64,000 nucleotides of DNA. Origin: Cristatella mucedo. Taxonomy: Eukaryota; Bryozoa; Phylactolaemata; Cristatellidae. The notes beneath the pieces were generated by a model. The model was not told the DNA's origin, searched no databases, and saw only the letters and a program-made list of their open reading frames with translations. The stretch spans positions 1,107,001 to 1,171,000 of the forward strand of contig WPIO01000030.1 of assembly GCA_009760855.2 (NCBI GenBank), given 5' to 3'. The position numbers and the translations under genes are program-made. Each line of letters starts with the position of its first letter. Positions within the stretch are counted from its first letter, which is position 1. Positions 1-24,006 of the stretch are shown piece after piece.

Positions 1-154
1 CATATACAAAGGAAATTATCGTGCTAGAGCCAAAATATTATACAAACAGGTTTGTATTTCACCATCAGATCACTAAATTCCTTTTCCAGGCACTCGGCAT
101 ACCTGTTTGCTGGATATGTAGCATGTCGATTGGTTCTTGATAACAACACTATTT

Positions 155-290
155 TAGCACACATAAACATACCAAGGACAATTCACATGTACAGAGCAGA
201 TGCTTAGGGGACATGCGGTTTTAAGCTTCTTTTCAAATGTCGTCAAGTCAAGGAATGCTGTCGCTATGAGGGAATATTAGAATTGACGGT
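155..290 (-). mobile_element. L2-A LINE fragment, weak
   Basis: Resembles the L2-A 3' region (aaggacaattcacatg, then ttcaaatgtcgtcaagtca) as seen at 36650-36735. Short and diverged. Confidence 0.4.
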
Positions 291-1860
291 ATGGTCCCAA
301 AATGATTTGAGGCTGGTTATGGTGGCATGTATGTAAGCTTTGTGCCTACACAAGGTTTGACTATGTTTGATGCTAAAGATGGCTGCGATGGAGGCAAAAT
401 AGCACAGGATCACACGGAGCTGTTATTTGCAATGGTGGTCTATGAATACTGCTGGAGATTAGGATTGGTGCTTTGCAGGTGCATGCAAGATATAATGAAC
501 TCAGCCACCAGCTCTCGTGTTGTCATGCTTTTTCGCCTGCGCAGCCATCAGTCACGGCCGTCAGAATTACAGTGAGAGTATCTCAAGAGTACTCATCGAT
601 CACTTGCATTCTATTATTTGGTTGAACTCAGCCTGACTGCTGGCTTGATCAGCTGTTGGCAAATTGTGGTAGGCCGTTTTTGCAACCCAGTTCCTCTTCT
701 GCCCAGTTGCTGCCTCAAGCCAGCTGTGCAGGGGATATTCCAGGAATAAGAGGAGTGCCAGAGGGGGGTGGGTCTTTCTATATATTGATCATACCCTCCC
801 GTATAGAGGTCGGTCTTGTTGTTCGACCTAGTTTGTTCGGTCTGCCCCTGTTGGGGTGGTCACCCGCCTGAATGAAAACAGGTGGCTAGAAGGCTGTAAA
901 CATGGCCCACCAGTTAACCGTCCCGTTCGTGCTTGATTCCGCAGTCTCAAGTCATGACGAATGATTCCATTGCCAACATGGAGTGTGGGACGAAGGAGTC
1001 CTCATATTCAAGGATCAAGACAGGATCAGGTCACTTAGGGGCCAGACCATGACTTTGCCAGAGGCAGCCAATCATTGGGAGGCCGAAGCGGGAGTCCAAA
1101 CGAGCCTGCCGAGCCCCTGACGGTCGGTCGTGGGGCTCATTGGTTGCCAAGGACTAGGCGAGGCCGCTCGCGAAGGTCTTACCCTACTTGCGTTGGCCGA
1201 CATAAAGGGGGGGGGGGTTGCACTGCCTGCTGAGAGACCCCCTGAGTTTAGCAGGCATAATTACAGCAGCACAGCGTTTAATTTGCAACTATAAACACGC
1301 ATATCCATACATGCAGACACCGGGATTTGGTTCAAGCACGAAACGGGAAATTTAATGGCGAGGCTATTTTGCACTGCCTTTTAAGTATTGAATGAAGCTT
1401 CTTTAAGTATCGAATGAAGTCCCGAAAGCTCGATAGGCAGAGCGCTGGAACTGTGACTTTGAAGGTCGTCCCGTCCCGAAGGATCGTCTCCGTTTTTTGG
1501 CTGTCAATCTCACGGCACCAGTCTCCGTGTATTTTGAAATAATTGCATATGGTTGTACCGGATGCCTTGGTGTGATCTGAACTTACCTCTTGTGCATGTG
1601 TCGCACCTCTAAGGTTAATAATTATTATTATTATAATAGAGTACATCTATTGTATAGCAACCCACGAGAACCAAACCTCTATCCAGCCGCATTACAAGTC
1701 GTTGCAAGGAAAGGAATGGATATTGGTTTGTGACAAGCACTGTATCATGCATAGACGAAGATGATGCCAAATCTAAATCATCTCTATTGGGTACTGGCAC
1801 AAACAGCATGTGGGTCTGTAGATGTACAAATGCATGCTTTTACAATTAGGCAGCTCTGCT

Positions 1861-1925
1861 GTACGTGTACGTGTGTGTGTGTGTGTGTGTGAGTGTGTGT
1901 GTGAGTGGGTGTGTTTGTTGGTGTG
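1861..1925. repeat. (GT)n microsatellite
   Basis: Interrupted GT/GAGT repeats. The long reverse-strand His/Thr ORF here is only the repeat translated. Confidence 0.9.
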
Positions 1926-2071
1926 TACATTGATAGGTTCTGTCTGTGCAAACAAAACCGTACTCACATTCTAATGCACACACTCGTGCAAAAACGTGCT
2001 CAAACATGACTATAAGTCATCATGTGCATGCATGCACAAAAATGCTCCTGACTGTTAGCAATCGCGGCAGA

Positions 2072-2105
2072 GCACACACACACACACACGCACGCACGCA
2101 CACAC
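2072..2105. repeat. (CA)n/(CACG)n repeat
   Basis: CA dinucleotides followed by cacgcacg units. Confidence 0.8.
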
Positions 2106-2736
2106 TAAACAATCGCAGGCATGCATGCTCAAGCATACACATGAGCACGTAATAAACATACAAAAGCACGCACTCACTGGTGCATACTTTATGCACACGC
2201 AAAAGACTTCCGCTATTTCCAGCTCCGTTCATGTGTCTATCTAAATTGTACAGTGGTCTTGCACCTCACGTTATGCTCATGCCTAGCAGTTGTGGCTGTA
2301 ATACCCGGTCACTGTTTCAGGACTGACTTTTAATACTCCACCCGTCGTGTCAGCTCTTGGACGGTATGCAAAGCAATGCCCTTAAAAAGAAGGAAGCCAA
2401 ATTACAACCAAAATTATTTACGATGGTTACGTCTTGTTCCAAGTTTATGGTGCCTTTTTAGTTAACTCGACAGTGGTACAATTCTTGCCTTTATTGCTGC
2501 ATGCACAGGTGTTCTAGCATTCATACGACCGACATAGCTAATAAGTGTTCCATACGTGGAGTCACTTTTGGAAGGGAGACGTGGTGTCACTTTTGCAAGG
2601 GAGACGTGGTGGTACATACTCGTGCAGCGCCTTGTATTTTTCATTGTTTTCGATAATGCAGGTGCGGTTCACAGCACGTGACCGGTGTATTGAGCTAGCG
2701 CTGCAGCTTTGTAGAACCGAATTTATCTGTCTGTAG

Positions 2737-14804
<12,068 letters not shown>

Positions 14805-14979
14805 CAGGTGCCTCTTGACACTAGGCGCGTGCGGTGACGCCACGCGAATGCAGAACAATGCAAGGACTGGACCCGGTCGGCAAGTTTGTAATAGGACAGC
14901 ACACCATTCGTGCAGAGAGCCGCCGTACGGAATGCAGTCGAGTGCGACAAGTCCAAAGTCTCTCACTAGCAATTACTAT

Positions 14980-14985
14980 TTTATT
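14980..14985 (-). terminator. COG4 poly(A) signal AATAAA
   Basis: Reverse-strand AATAAA 84 bp downstream of the COG4 stop codon, inside the DGAT1 3' UTR. Confidence 0.6.
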
Positions 14986-15068
14986 TACGCATATTTGCAA
15001 TCCGATTGCGCTGTGTATAAATGGATACTTGGTTTGACTGCGTCAGCCGTGTTCGGGTCGTTCTTTTG

Positions 15069-15111
15069 TCATAGCTTCAACTTGTTTATCTCGTCTCTGA
15101 CGAAGTCAACC
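15069..15111 (-). CDS. COG4: COG4 exon 19 (terminal)
   Basis: Acceptor ttgcag, ends TGA. It encodes only [13 protein letters not shown], matching the C-terminus IDFRSEDIKRLRL. It lies entirely inside the predicted DGAT1 3' UTR on the opposite strand. Confidence 0.93.
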
Positions 15112-18100
15112 CTGCAATAAAGTGCCGGGTCACTTGTCAGGTTGACAATGGGTATGCAATCAAATGCAGCTAGCGGCTCGGATAACTCGCCCGGACGTAC
15201 CTGAGTGCAAGGACCTGCCGCACTTCGGACGGCGTGAGGCGCCAAGTGAGAGAGCCCGAGTTGGCACCCCAGTAGTCGAGGATCTCGGATACCTGCGGTG
15301 GGAGAGTAGTAGACGAGGAGGCAGAGCCGAGTGAGCGTGCTCCACACGGCGAGAGTGAGCTCAGAGAGCGATGCCGGGGCGGGAGCATGCACTCGTGCGT
15401 CTACCTTATCGAGATTAAGTAATGTGACCATCTGGGTGAGTCGAGAGAATTTGTCGCGCACGCTCCATGTTGTGATAGACGAGAGGTAGCCGACCAGGGA
15501 GCGCAGCTCTTTGTCGAATTGAAGTCCGCCAAGCTGCGATAGCAAGACAAATGCAGACGCATTTAGCACGGCATGCTATCATGACCCAGGCAGCATGCAC
15601 CAGCAGAAGGCGCGGCCAAATCTAGCTGCAATGTGCAATAACTCTGACAAGAAAATGCTGTCCGAGGCTAGTACGCATCATAGCGAGCGGTCGCCAGTGC
15701 ATCGGTCGCCAGTGTATCGCTACTCGGTCAAACTGTAGCGAGCGAGGTGAGACTGCTGAGAGGGTTTGTCGAAGTTGCTCTAAACACCATACGCGTGACT
15801 CTGCGAGACTCGTGACTCTGTGAACAGGCAGAGCCAGGATTTTCATCTGAGAGAGGGCATGACCCGCAAGATGTTCATGAAGGGGGCAAGACCCGCAAAT
15901 GAGAAATTATAGAGCACAATCAAAGAGTTTATTCGACACGAAGTCAGAGGTTACGCCGTAGTTTTGTCGTTAGTGTTTAGGATTAAGCAGAGGTCCAGGC
16001 TGCTACCAGCTACACTGGGGAGGAGGGGGGCATTTGCTCCCCTCCTCCTCCTCCTCCTCCTCCTCCTCCTCCTCCTCCTCCTCCTCCTCCTCCTCCTCCT
16101 CCCCCTCCTCCCCCCCCCCCCCCCCCGGTCCCAAGGTGGAATAACAAGATGCAGACGACTGCCTCGGACCAATCGCCTGTTGCTCCATTTACTACTGTGA
16201 AACAATAGCACGTGGTGACAGCTCACTCTGCAGGTGGGCAGGGAGAGAGGAGGGCACTCACTTTTAGGTCCTTTATTCTCTTGCTCCATATTGTTCTCCC
16301 TACATACTTCTTACGCAGGCTTCAAATCGTATCTCCCAACCTACTGAATCAAATCGTTTAGCTGAGTCTCTAACCAGCCTCAAATCCTTTGGAGAACTTC
16401 GGCTTCAGTTGCTACGCTTCTGAATCCTGGAACCAGCTAACGAGTGACATCACGCCAACCCCCTCCACGACTTGACATATGACATATGCAAAAAGCCTCA
16501 CATGCTCCTCAGCATTTGTTCCGCCTGTCCTTGCTACATCTCTCCATGCAACCTCTACACGGAATCCGGGCTTCTCTCGGTCTACTAGCCGCCCTGGTTT
16601 GGCCCAGGGGTTAAGCTGCTAGCCTTTGATGACCAAGGTCAAGGTGAAGGCATTTGATAATAATGCACTTGATAAAGCGCCCTCAGAGAACTCAATCTCT
16701 TTCTAGGCGCTTTACATTTGCTGCAAAGGGAAATGCAATTGCATGGTGAGTAAATATCATGCTTGATAAACAAACAACATGAATAACATGGTTAGGGGTG
16801 ACAAGCACAGGGTCAGCATGCAAGTGTGGTTAGTGGCAGCATGCACAGTGTCAGCATGCACATCAAGCACGAATCAGAGGGACCCACTAAATGCTGTCCT
16901 AAATAGGTGTGTTTCTAGGTTCTTTTTAAATGTGGTCATGTCAGGGGATGTTCTGCCGCAAGTCGGGAGGGAGTTCCAGGCTTTGGGAGCAGACGAACTA
17001 AATGCACGGTCTCCAAAGGATTTGAGGTTTGTACGAGGTATTTCTAGACTGTTGGATTCCGAGAAGCAGGTGGTACGATATTTGGCCTGCTGGGGGAGTA
17101 GATCTGAGAGATGGGCTGGAGCCAAAGAATGAAGTGACCTAAAAGTGAGCGACAAAACTTTGAAGTCGATCCGATACTTGACTGGTAGCCAGTGCAGGTC
17201 GGAGAGAAGTGGTGTGATGTAGCAACTGCTATGCTCACGACAGACAAGCCAGCTGCGGAGTTTTGTAGAAGCTTTAATCGTCTGGTTGCACATGCTGGTA
17301 GGGCCAATAAGCAGGGAGTCACAGAAGTCGAGACGGGATGTCACGAATGGATGGACCAAATTGGACGTGGTATCCTTATCTAAACAAGCCCGAATTTTAG
17401 CAATGTTATGATTACATAGGTCCTGGCTCGAGCCCTGCTACCTTGATAGAGATTAAGCTATCGTAGGGTGGCATTCAAATGATTTTCAAACTGACTTTTA
17501 CGTAACTTTGAAAAAATTCGGCTCCACCAATACTGGTGCACCACATCCAAATTATTCCGTGGCATCCTGAGCCCGAACTCCCTCCTTGCCTCAGGTCTTC
17601 TTGCCTCAGGTAATAATAGGCTAATAGGTGGTGCAAAACTCCACATCTGGGGTTCTCTGAACTATACTCTGCAGCTGCCACAGCCAGCCCCTTTAATCTC
17701 ACTGCCCTGCACCGGCTTTCCATCAAGAAGCACAGCAATACCATTCTTTTTGGGCCCCTCTGTTCTTTTCATTCAGCCTATCAGTCTGAACTACTTATCA
17801 AATCTTGTAGTGACCGTGCCTCGGTCTTGCACACCTAAAGCCTGGAACTTATTGCCAACTGATATCTTGACATCCCTTGGCTTAACGACAGCTAAAAAAA
17901 GGCAATACTAAAAACCTAATAGTCCATCATGGCAAATGCATTGTCCATGTGAATGGTCTTTTATATACTTATCTGCAATCTACAATCGTTCGTGCTATTA
18001 TCAGTTGATAAGCTCTGAGTTAGCATAAGTAGTAACAGCAGCAAAATGGAAGGCGACCATGCACTCTATGTGTGCAAGCATCTGCATCAAGCATTGTTAA

Positions 18101-21100
18101 AACCCCAGGACTTACACACAAAAGGCTCTCAGCAATTTACACCAGCAGGACTGCCAACCAGACACCACCTCAAGGGACTGCGGGCATGCAGCACTCAGCT
18201 AACGACCACATAACACTTATCGAAAATTTGGAGCAGCCATCCTTCGATGGGCAGTTTTCCACACTTACATATACTTGTCCCATCAAGCAAGGCAGCACCC
18301 ATGCTATTGTTTTGGTCTATTTCAACTGGTCAGCTGCTTAAGACGACCACGATATTTGTTTAGTAGGTCTCCGTTTCCCCATCAAGTAGAAAGAAGACAG
18401 TCCCACTACCTCCCCAAACCTTCCCCAGAATGCCAGACATTTCCAGTCGGCCACTTGTGCCCACCCCTTAACAGCATCACATGATGACGTGGAGGCAAGT
18501 TCACAGAGACCCGTCTCTGAACACTGGCCAGGCTTTCACCAGCTGGGCGCTGAGTGCAACTTCATATTGCAAACGAACTCGGCAGTCATACTTGCTGCTA
18601 GCAAGGAGAGTACAAGTGCTCGAACGGTCGCAGTCGACTTATAGTGTTAGAAGTAAGCAGCTAGTATGTAGTGTGCACATGCACCTGTGGCAGCCCTCCA
18701 GAATGTGGGTGCAGAATCCTGCATGAAAAATAGCAGATCACTCAGAACTCAAACCTATAATTAAATTAGCAGATGTTCGGGTACTATTTTCACTACTTAT
18801 TGAGTCAGTACCGTTACACACAACAATCCTTTACAATAATAATTGAATAGTTCATATGTATAACTCCCTGAAAGATCTAAATCTCTATCTAGATGCTTCG
18901 CAACTTGATGCAAGAGAATCAATAACCAGGGGGTTAGTTATATGCACGGTATCACGCTTAGACAAGCAAACACAAGCAAGCACACATAGTGCTTAGGGCC
19001 AACATGCTAAACGGACATGAAGACAGGTGTAGCCATCAGTTAGCAGGTCCTCTGGTTTAGAAGATGCACCGAATCATAAACAGGTCACCACACCCAAAGC
19101 ACGTACGAACAAAAAAGACAAGTGAGACTGGAGCAGAGGAACAAGTGAACTAAAGAACGGGTATCAGGTGTGTCAGGGTGATCAGGTGACTAGACTTAGT
19201 TAATGCAAAGTCATTTCAGGTAGCAACAGAAGCCAAAAGCGAGTTTCGGACTTTTGGTGCATACGAACTGGAAACCCATACGAACTGAAAACTTGATCAG
19301 CAAAAAATTCAATCTAACGCTATAGACAGCGAGACGACTAGAAGCCGAGGAGCGGGTGGTGCGAGAGAGCAAGGAGGAGCAAGGAGGTTGGGTCGGCTAG
19401 TGCAAGCAAGTGAAGCGACCTGTAGGCCAGGCAGGGAATCGTACAGTTGATTCTATGCTTCATATAGAGTCCGTGAACGTCAGGAAAAAGTGGTGGGACG
19501 TTTCAGCTAGGCCGTTGACGACAGAACAGGCTTGCTGCTGAGTTTTACAACAGCAGAACCAGACTATAATTGTGAGTGTGCCATGTCTCACAGACTCAGT
19601 CAAAAGCAAACGCGTAATGCACGAACGGCCAGGCAGTTCTGTGAGCTACTGGCATTCTTGCACTAGTACAAAAGGCGGGCACAATCCATGCTGAGCAATC
19701 AAGATACAATAAAAAAGCTCGACGATTCTGATATCGTATCTTTCCATATCAAGGCATGCTTGCAAAACTGATTCTCAGATTACATGGCATATAGACTATA
19801 TAAAGTAACAACCACTACTCACGGATAAGGATGGCGGCTGGCATGACGGGGATGGATGAGGGAATCTTGCAGGCAAGGCAGCCTTGTGCAGAAACAGACG
19901 GGCAGCGACAGGAAGGAGAGTGGCATGAGGGGGTGGGACGAGAACTTTTGTTCGCAGGGACCTAGCAATGCAGCCTAGGCATAGTGTCGATCCTCCCTCC
20001 GTCCAGGCAGACCTAGCAGAAAGAGCCTCTACGCCACATCAACTCTTACATTGCAAAACATAATCCGATTAGGCATAGCAAAGAAAACAAGAGCTAACGC
20101 TAGGGTCAAGGCCGCGGTGCAGCCTACCCGGCTGAAAGCGCTTTTCAGAGTAGCCTTCTCCAGCTGCACCGTAACCTCAGCTGTGACGTTGGACACAAAT
20201 GTCTCATAGTTGCTGGGTGTAAGCAGCTTCTACAGAGAGAGAGAGAGAGAGTGAGGGAGAGAGAGAGCACACACACTTAACAGCAGCACGCTAAGCCAAA
20301 TGGATTCAGACACAACATCGCTTAAAACGGTCAGACAGAACTCGAAAACAAAACAGCACAATGGTGGTGCTTAATGAAGGCGACACAGTGCATGCCGGTT
20401 GAGTATGGCCTACACCCTGCTCTATACCAGCCGAGAAAGAATGCAACAAGAGAGTACATAATGGAGGGGATTACAAACAATGGGTGGCTGTCACGTACAT
20501 ACAGCAAATGACTGACAACTCTAATCAATATTACTTTGCAGCAAATGTGAAGTGCCTAGAAAGAGATTGAGTTATCTGAGAGCGCTTTAAGTGTATTATT
20601 ATTATCACTTAGGTACCAGAGTGTACCGGAAACTATATACTGTACGTTTAGCTACCTGAAGCTCACCTCCATAAGAGGAAATAAATGCTCAGTGGACCAT
20701 GCTGACTTGATGAACTGCAAGATCATATAGGGTGACAGGTGACAAGCACTTGACTGCAGCTACTAGAACTGGGGATAGGAAACAACACAAAAGAGCATAC
20801 GACACTTGAAAAGATAAAGTAAAAACGTGGTACACGGAAGTAATTAAGTTGGCAGCACAATGACCCTAAGTGCCAGGTAGCCCTAACAGAGGGTAATGAC
20901 TAAGCCTTACACAGTATGGAGGTAATAATAATAACAATAAAGAGAATAACAGTACATTTGTATAGCACATTAAGATAACTAAATCTCTTCACTAGGGACT
21001 TCAGGCTTATTAGTATTACTGCAGAGCCTGAACCTAGAGTTCTCCGGCTCCAGTGTAACAGCTCAATTGCCCCTACCCAACTCCACAGCAAACTAAGAGC

Positions 21101-23940
21101 TACTGATCTACCGATGCCGCTTGCAGTCGGTATGCAGCAGCACTAACACATTAGGCCGCCAACTGGGAGAAAAGCTGCAAGCTCGATGACTACTACTCTG
21201 GCAGTGTGTGTAAAGTAGGCTACATAAAAAAGAGCGAGCGATTTCGACAGAGAATGTGAACTGAAAACGCAGATCCAGAGAACCAGAGAGTGAAAGGTCC
21301 GTGCAGCGAGAACAGTACCATACAAGATCAGACAGAAGAATTTACAAGGATCCTACGTGTCAGGTGAAACAGCTAGGGTCAAGAGAAGTGATGTCGACGA
21401 TAAACACTTTGCACGTGCCCAGGAATGAGACTGATGGTTAAGGCTGGCAATGGCTCCAATATCATTGTATTGCTGTTCGCATGACTTACAAATCGAACAT
21501 GATCCCGGGACCAACACAATGCAAAGGAACATGTGTCTTGATGAGGATCTTGTAGTATAGTATCCAGTGGACCCAACAAAAGTTCCACAATATCAAAATA
21601 TGAACTAATCAAACGGCAACGACTGGATAGATATCATTCTTGATGAGTTTGCACCTCAGACCAAGAGCACTGTGCGCCCTTGCTAAGATAGCCTATGGTT
21701 TACCACAGACATTCAACTAGCTAGGCCTACTAAGCACAAACTTGAGAAAGCATATACAAGAACAGAACTGAAAGCCAATCGACATGCACATAAGGACTAT
21801 TTTAGATCATACCAATCTATCCCAGCAAATGCCAAGGCTAGCATCTATAATACAAATGGTTAAATTACAGATGCACAATCCAAAAATGCTAATGTCTACC
21901 ATCAACCATCTCCTTTACCACTACAAGGTTAGCTCCTTACCTAGTAATCCTTGTGGTGATCTAACTTATCGCTTCTCTAGCTTCTTTTTCAGCACAATGT
22001 CAGCACTTTGTCAACAATGTTGTCCCTTAACCTTTCAAAAAGGCTGTAGTTAGGCCACTAATTATGTAATGTATCTCTGTCAGTAACTCCACAAAGTCAT
22101 AAAGATCATGTGGGTGTTACGCAGGAGAGTTTTGTATAGCGCACTCACAGCCTAAGCGGCTTTCGGTACACATTCGGTAGCCAACAGATTTCGTCTCACG
22201 CAACAAAGAGAAAGTGGGAAGCAGAGCAGAGTTAGGAGAGCAGTTGAGGTAGTGAGTAGCATGGAAGTAGCAGCTCAGGACCGCTGAAAAGGATGAGCTA
22301 TTGTCGGCAGCAGGAGAGTAGTTGTCGTTGCGTAAGAATTGTGAAAGCGAGTTCCACAGTCTTAGACCTGCAGAGCTAAAGCTTCTGTCGCCAACGGTCT
22401 TTAAGCTGAGGAATGGGACAGCTAATTTATTGTCCACACAGGACCTGAGGGCGCGAACAGGCTGAAACTGATGCAGCAGTTCAGCTAGGTACGAAGGAGC
22501 CAAGCCGTGGCGGGCCTTGTGGGTCAGCGTAAGAACTTTGCTCCGTATCCTTTGCTCAACCGGCAACCATCCTAGCTCTTCCAGCAAAGGTGACACGTGC
22601 TCAAACCACTGGGACTTGAAGACCAGCCTTGCAGCCATATTCATAGTCCACTGTAGTGGCATAATAGCTTTCTTTGGTAGCCCAGCCAAAAGGGAATTAC
22701 AATAATCAAGCCGAGACAGAACTAAAGAGCTAGTTAAATTTTTTACAAGCCATTGTGGGAGACAGCTCCTCATCTTGGATAGGGATCGGATGTGATGGCT
22801 AGCTGTAGAGGCAGTCTTGTGAATGAAGCTTTTGAAATTGAGGCAGCTGTCGAACACGACACCTAGATTTCGAGCACGTGGTGAAGGTCGCACAATAGCA
22901 TCACCTATTAGAACAGCAAAGCCTTTTAATCCAGCCACACGCTTAGGGTGTCCCATGAGCAGCAGTTCGGTTTTATCGTCATTTAATTTCAGGAAGTTTT
23001 CCGACATCCAGGATCGAATATCGGCAAGGCAAGCATTCAGTTTCTCAGTTGCTGCAGCAGATTCCGACGGTTTAAATGACAAATACAACTGAGTATCGTC
23101 AGCATAGAAGTGATATCCTATTCCATGGGCCTTAATCACTTTTCCCAGAGCTTGCGTATAAATGGAGAACAGCAAAGGACCAAGTACAGACCCTTGAGGG
23201 ACTCCACAGGTGACCCTTCTCATGTCTGAGACCTGACCCCCACACGACACGGATTGAACATAGTGCAATATAAGACCAAGATAGCTTGAGCAACTTCTGC
23301 CCCGACTCTCACTACTCCCGTTCCTACGAACGAGAAACTGGAACGAATTGTGGCAGACCAGCTGAACTCTTACATTGAAACCTTAAACCTAGCAAGTAGG
23401 TTTCCATCTGGTTTTAGAGCTAAGCACGCGACAGAGTCAGCATTGCTTTTGATTTATAACGACCTCGGGAATGCAGACTTTGGTCAAGTCTCTGCTTGTT
23501 TTTCTTGATCTTTCGGCAGCACTTGATGCTACTTATCACCGAGTCCTTCTCGAGTGCCTCTCATCTCGCCTAGGCATCACTGCCACTGCACTGAAATGGT
23601 TTAGATCCTATCTCAGTGGGAGACTCCAGAGTATTGATTTGAACGGACAAAGATCATCCGAGTGACCACTGAAGTAGGGGTACGTCAGGACTCTGTGCTT
23701 GGTTCACTTCTTTTCACGATTTATACTCTACCTCTTGTCGATGTGATCGCCAAGCACAATCTAAGGTTTCACTTCTATGCAGATGACATACAGCTGTACC
23801 TATGTTTTGATCGCTCCAAGTACGTCAGATTTTCTTAACTCCCTTGCAGCATGTACTGTTGACATCTTCACTTGGATGGCAGCAAAAATTTTCAAATTGA
23901 ACGGTGATAAAACCATATCACTAGTTATGGGCAAACCAAG

Positions 23941-24006
<66 letters not shown>

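Larger units (their letters stand above)
1..2736. other. DNA upstream of first visible DGAT1 exon
   Basis: No exon of the DGAT1 N-terminal region (the stretch resembling NYRGILNW to DPYSWPALC) could be found, so this is probably intron. A weak L2-A fragment lies at 155-290. Positions 700-1260 are GC-richer, with a G tract near 1207, and no ORF there is recognisable. TG/CA-rich low-complexity DNA lies at 1860-2200. Confidence 0.4.

Noticed and set aside
700-1260. Possible rRNA fragment, because of phrases such as ggacgaaggagtcctc and a ccccctgagtttagc end
   Set aside because: The resemblance to large-subunit rRNA is limited to short strings and the order does not continue; not supported.
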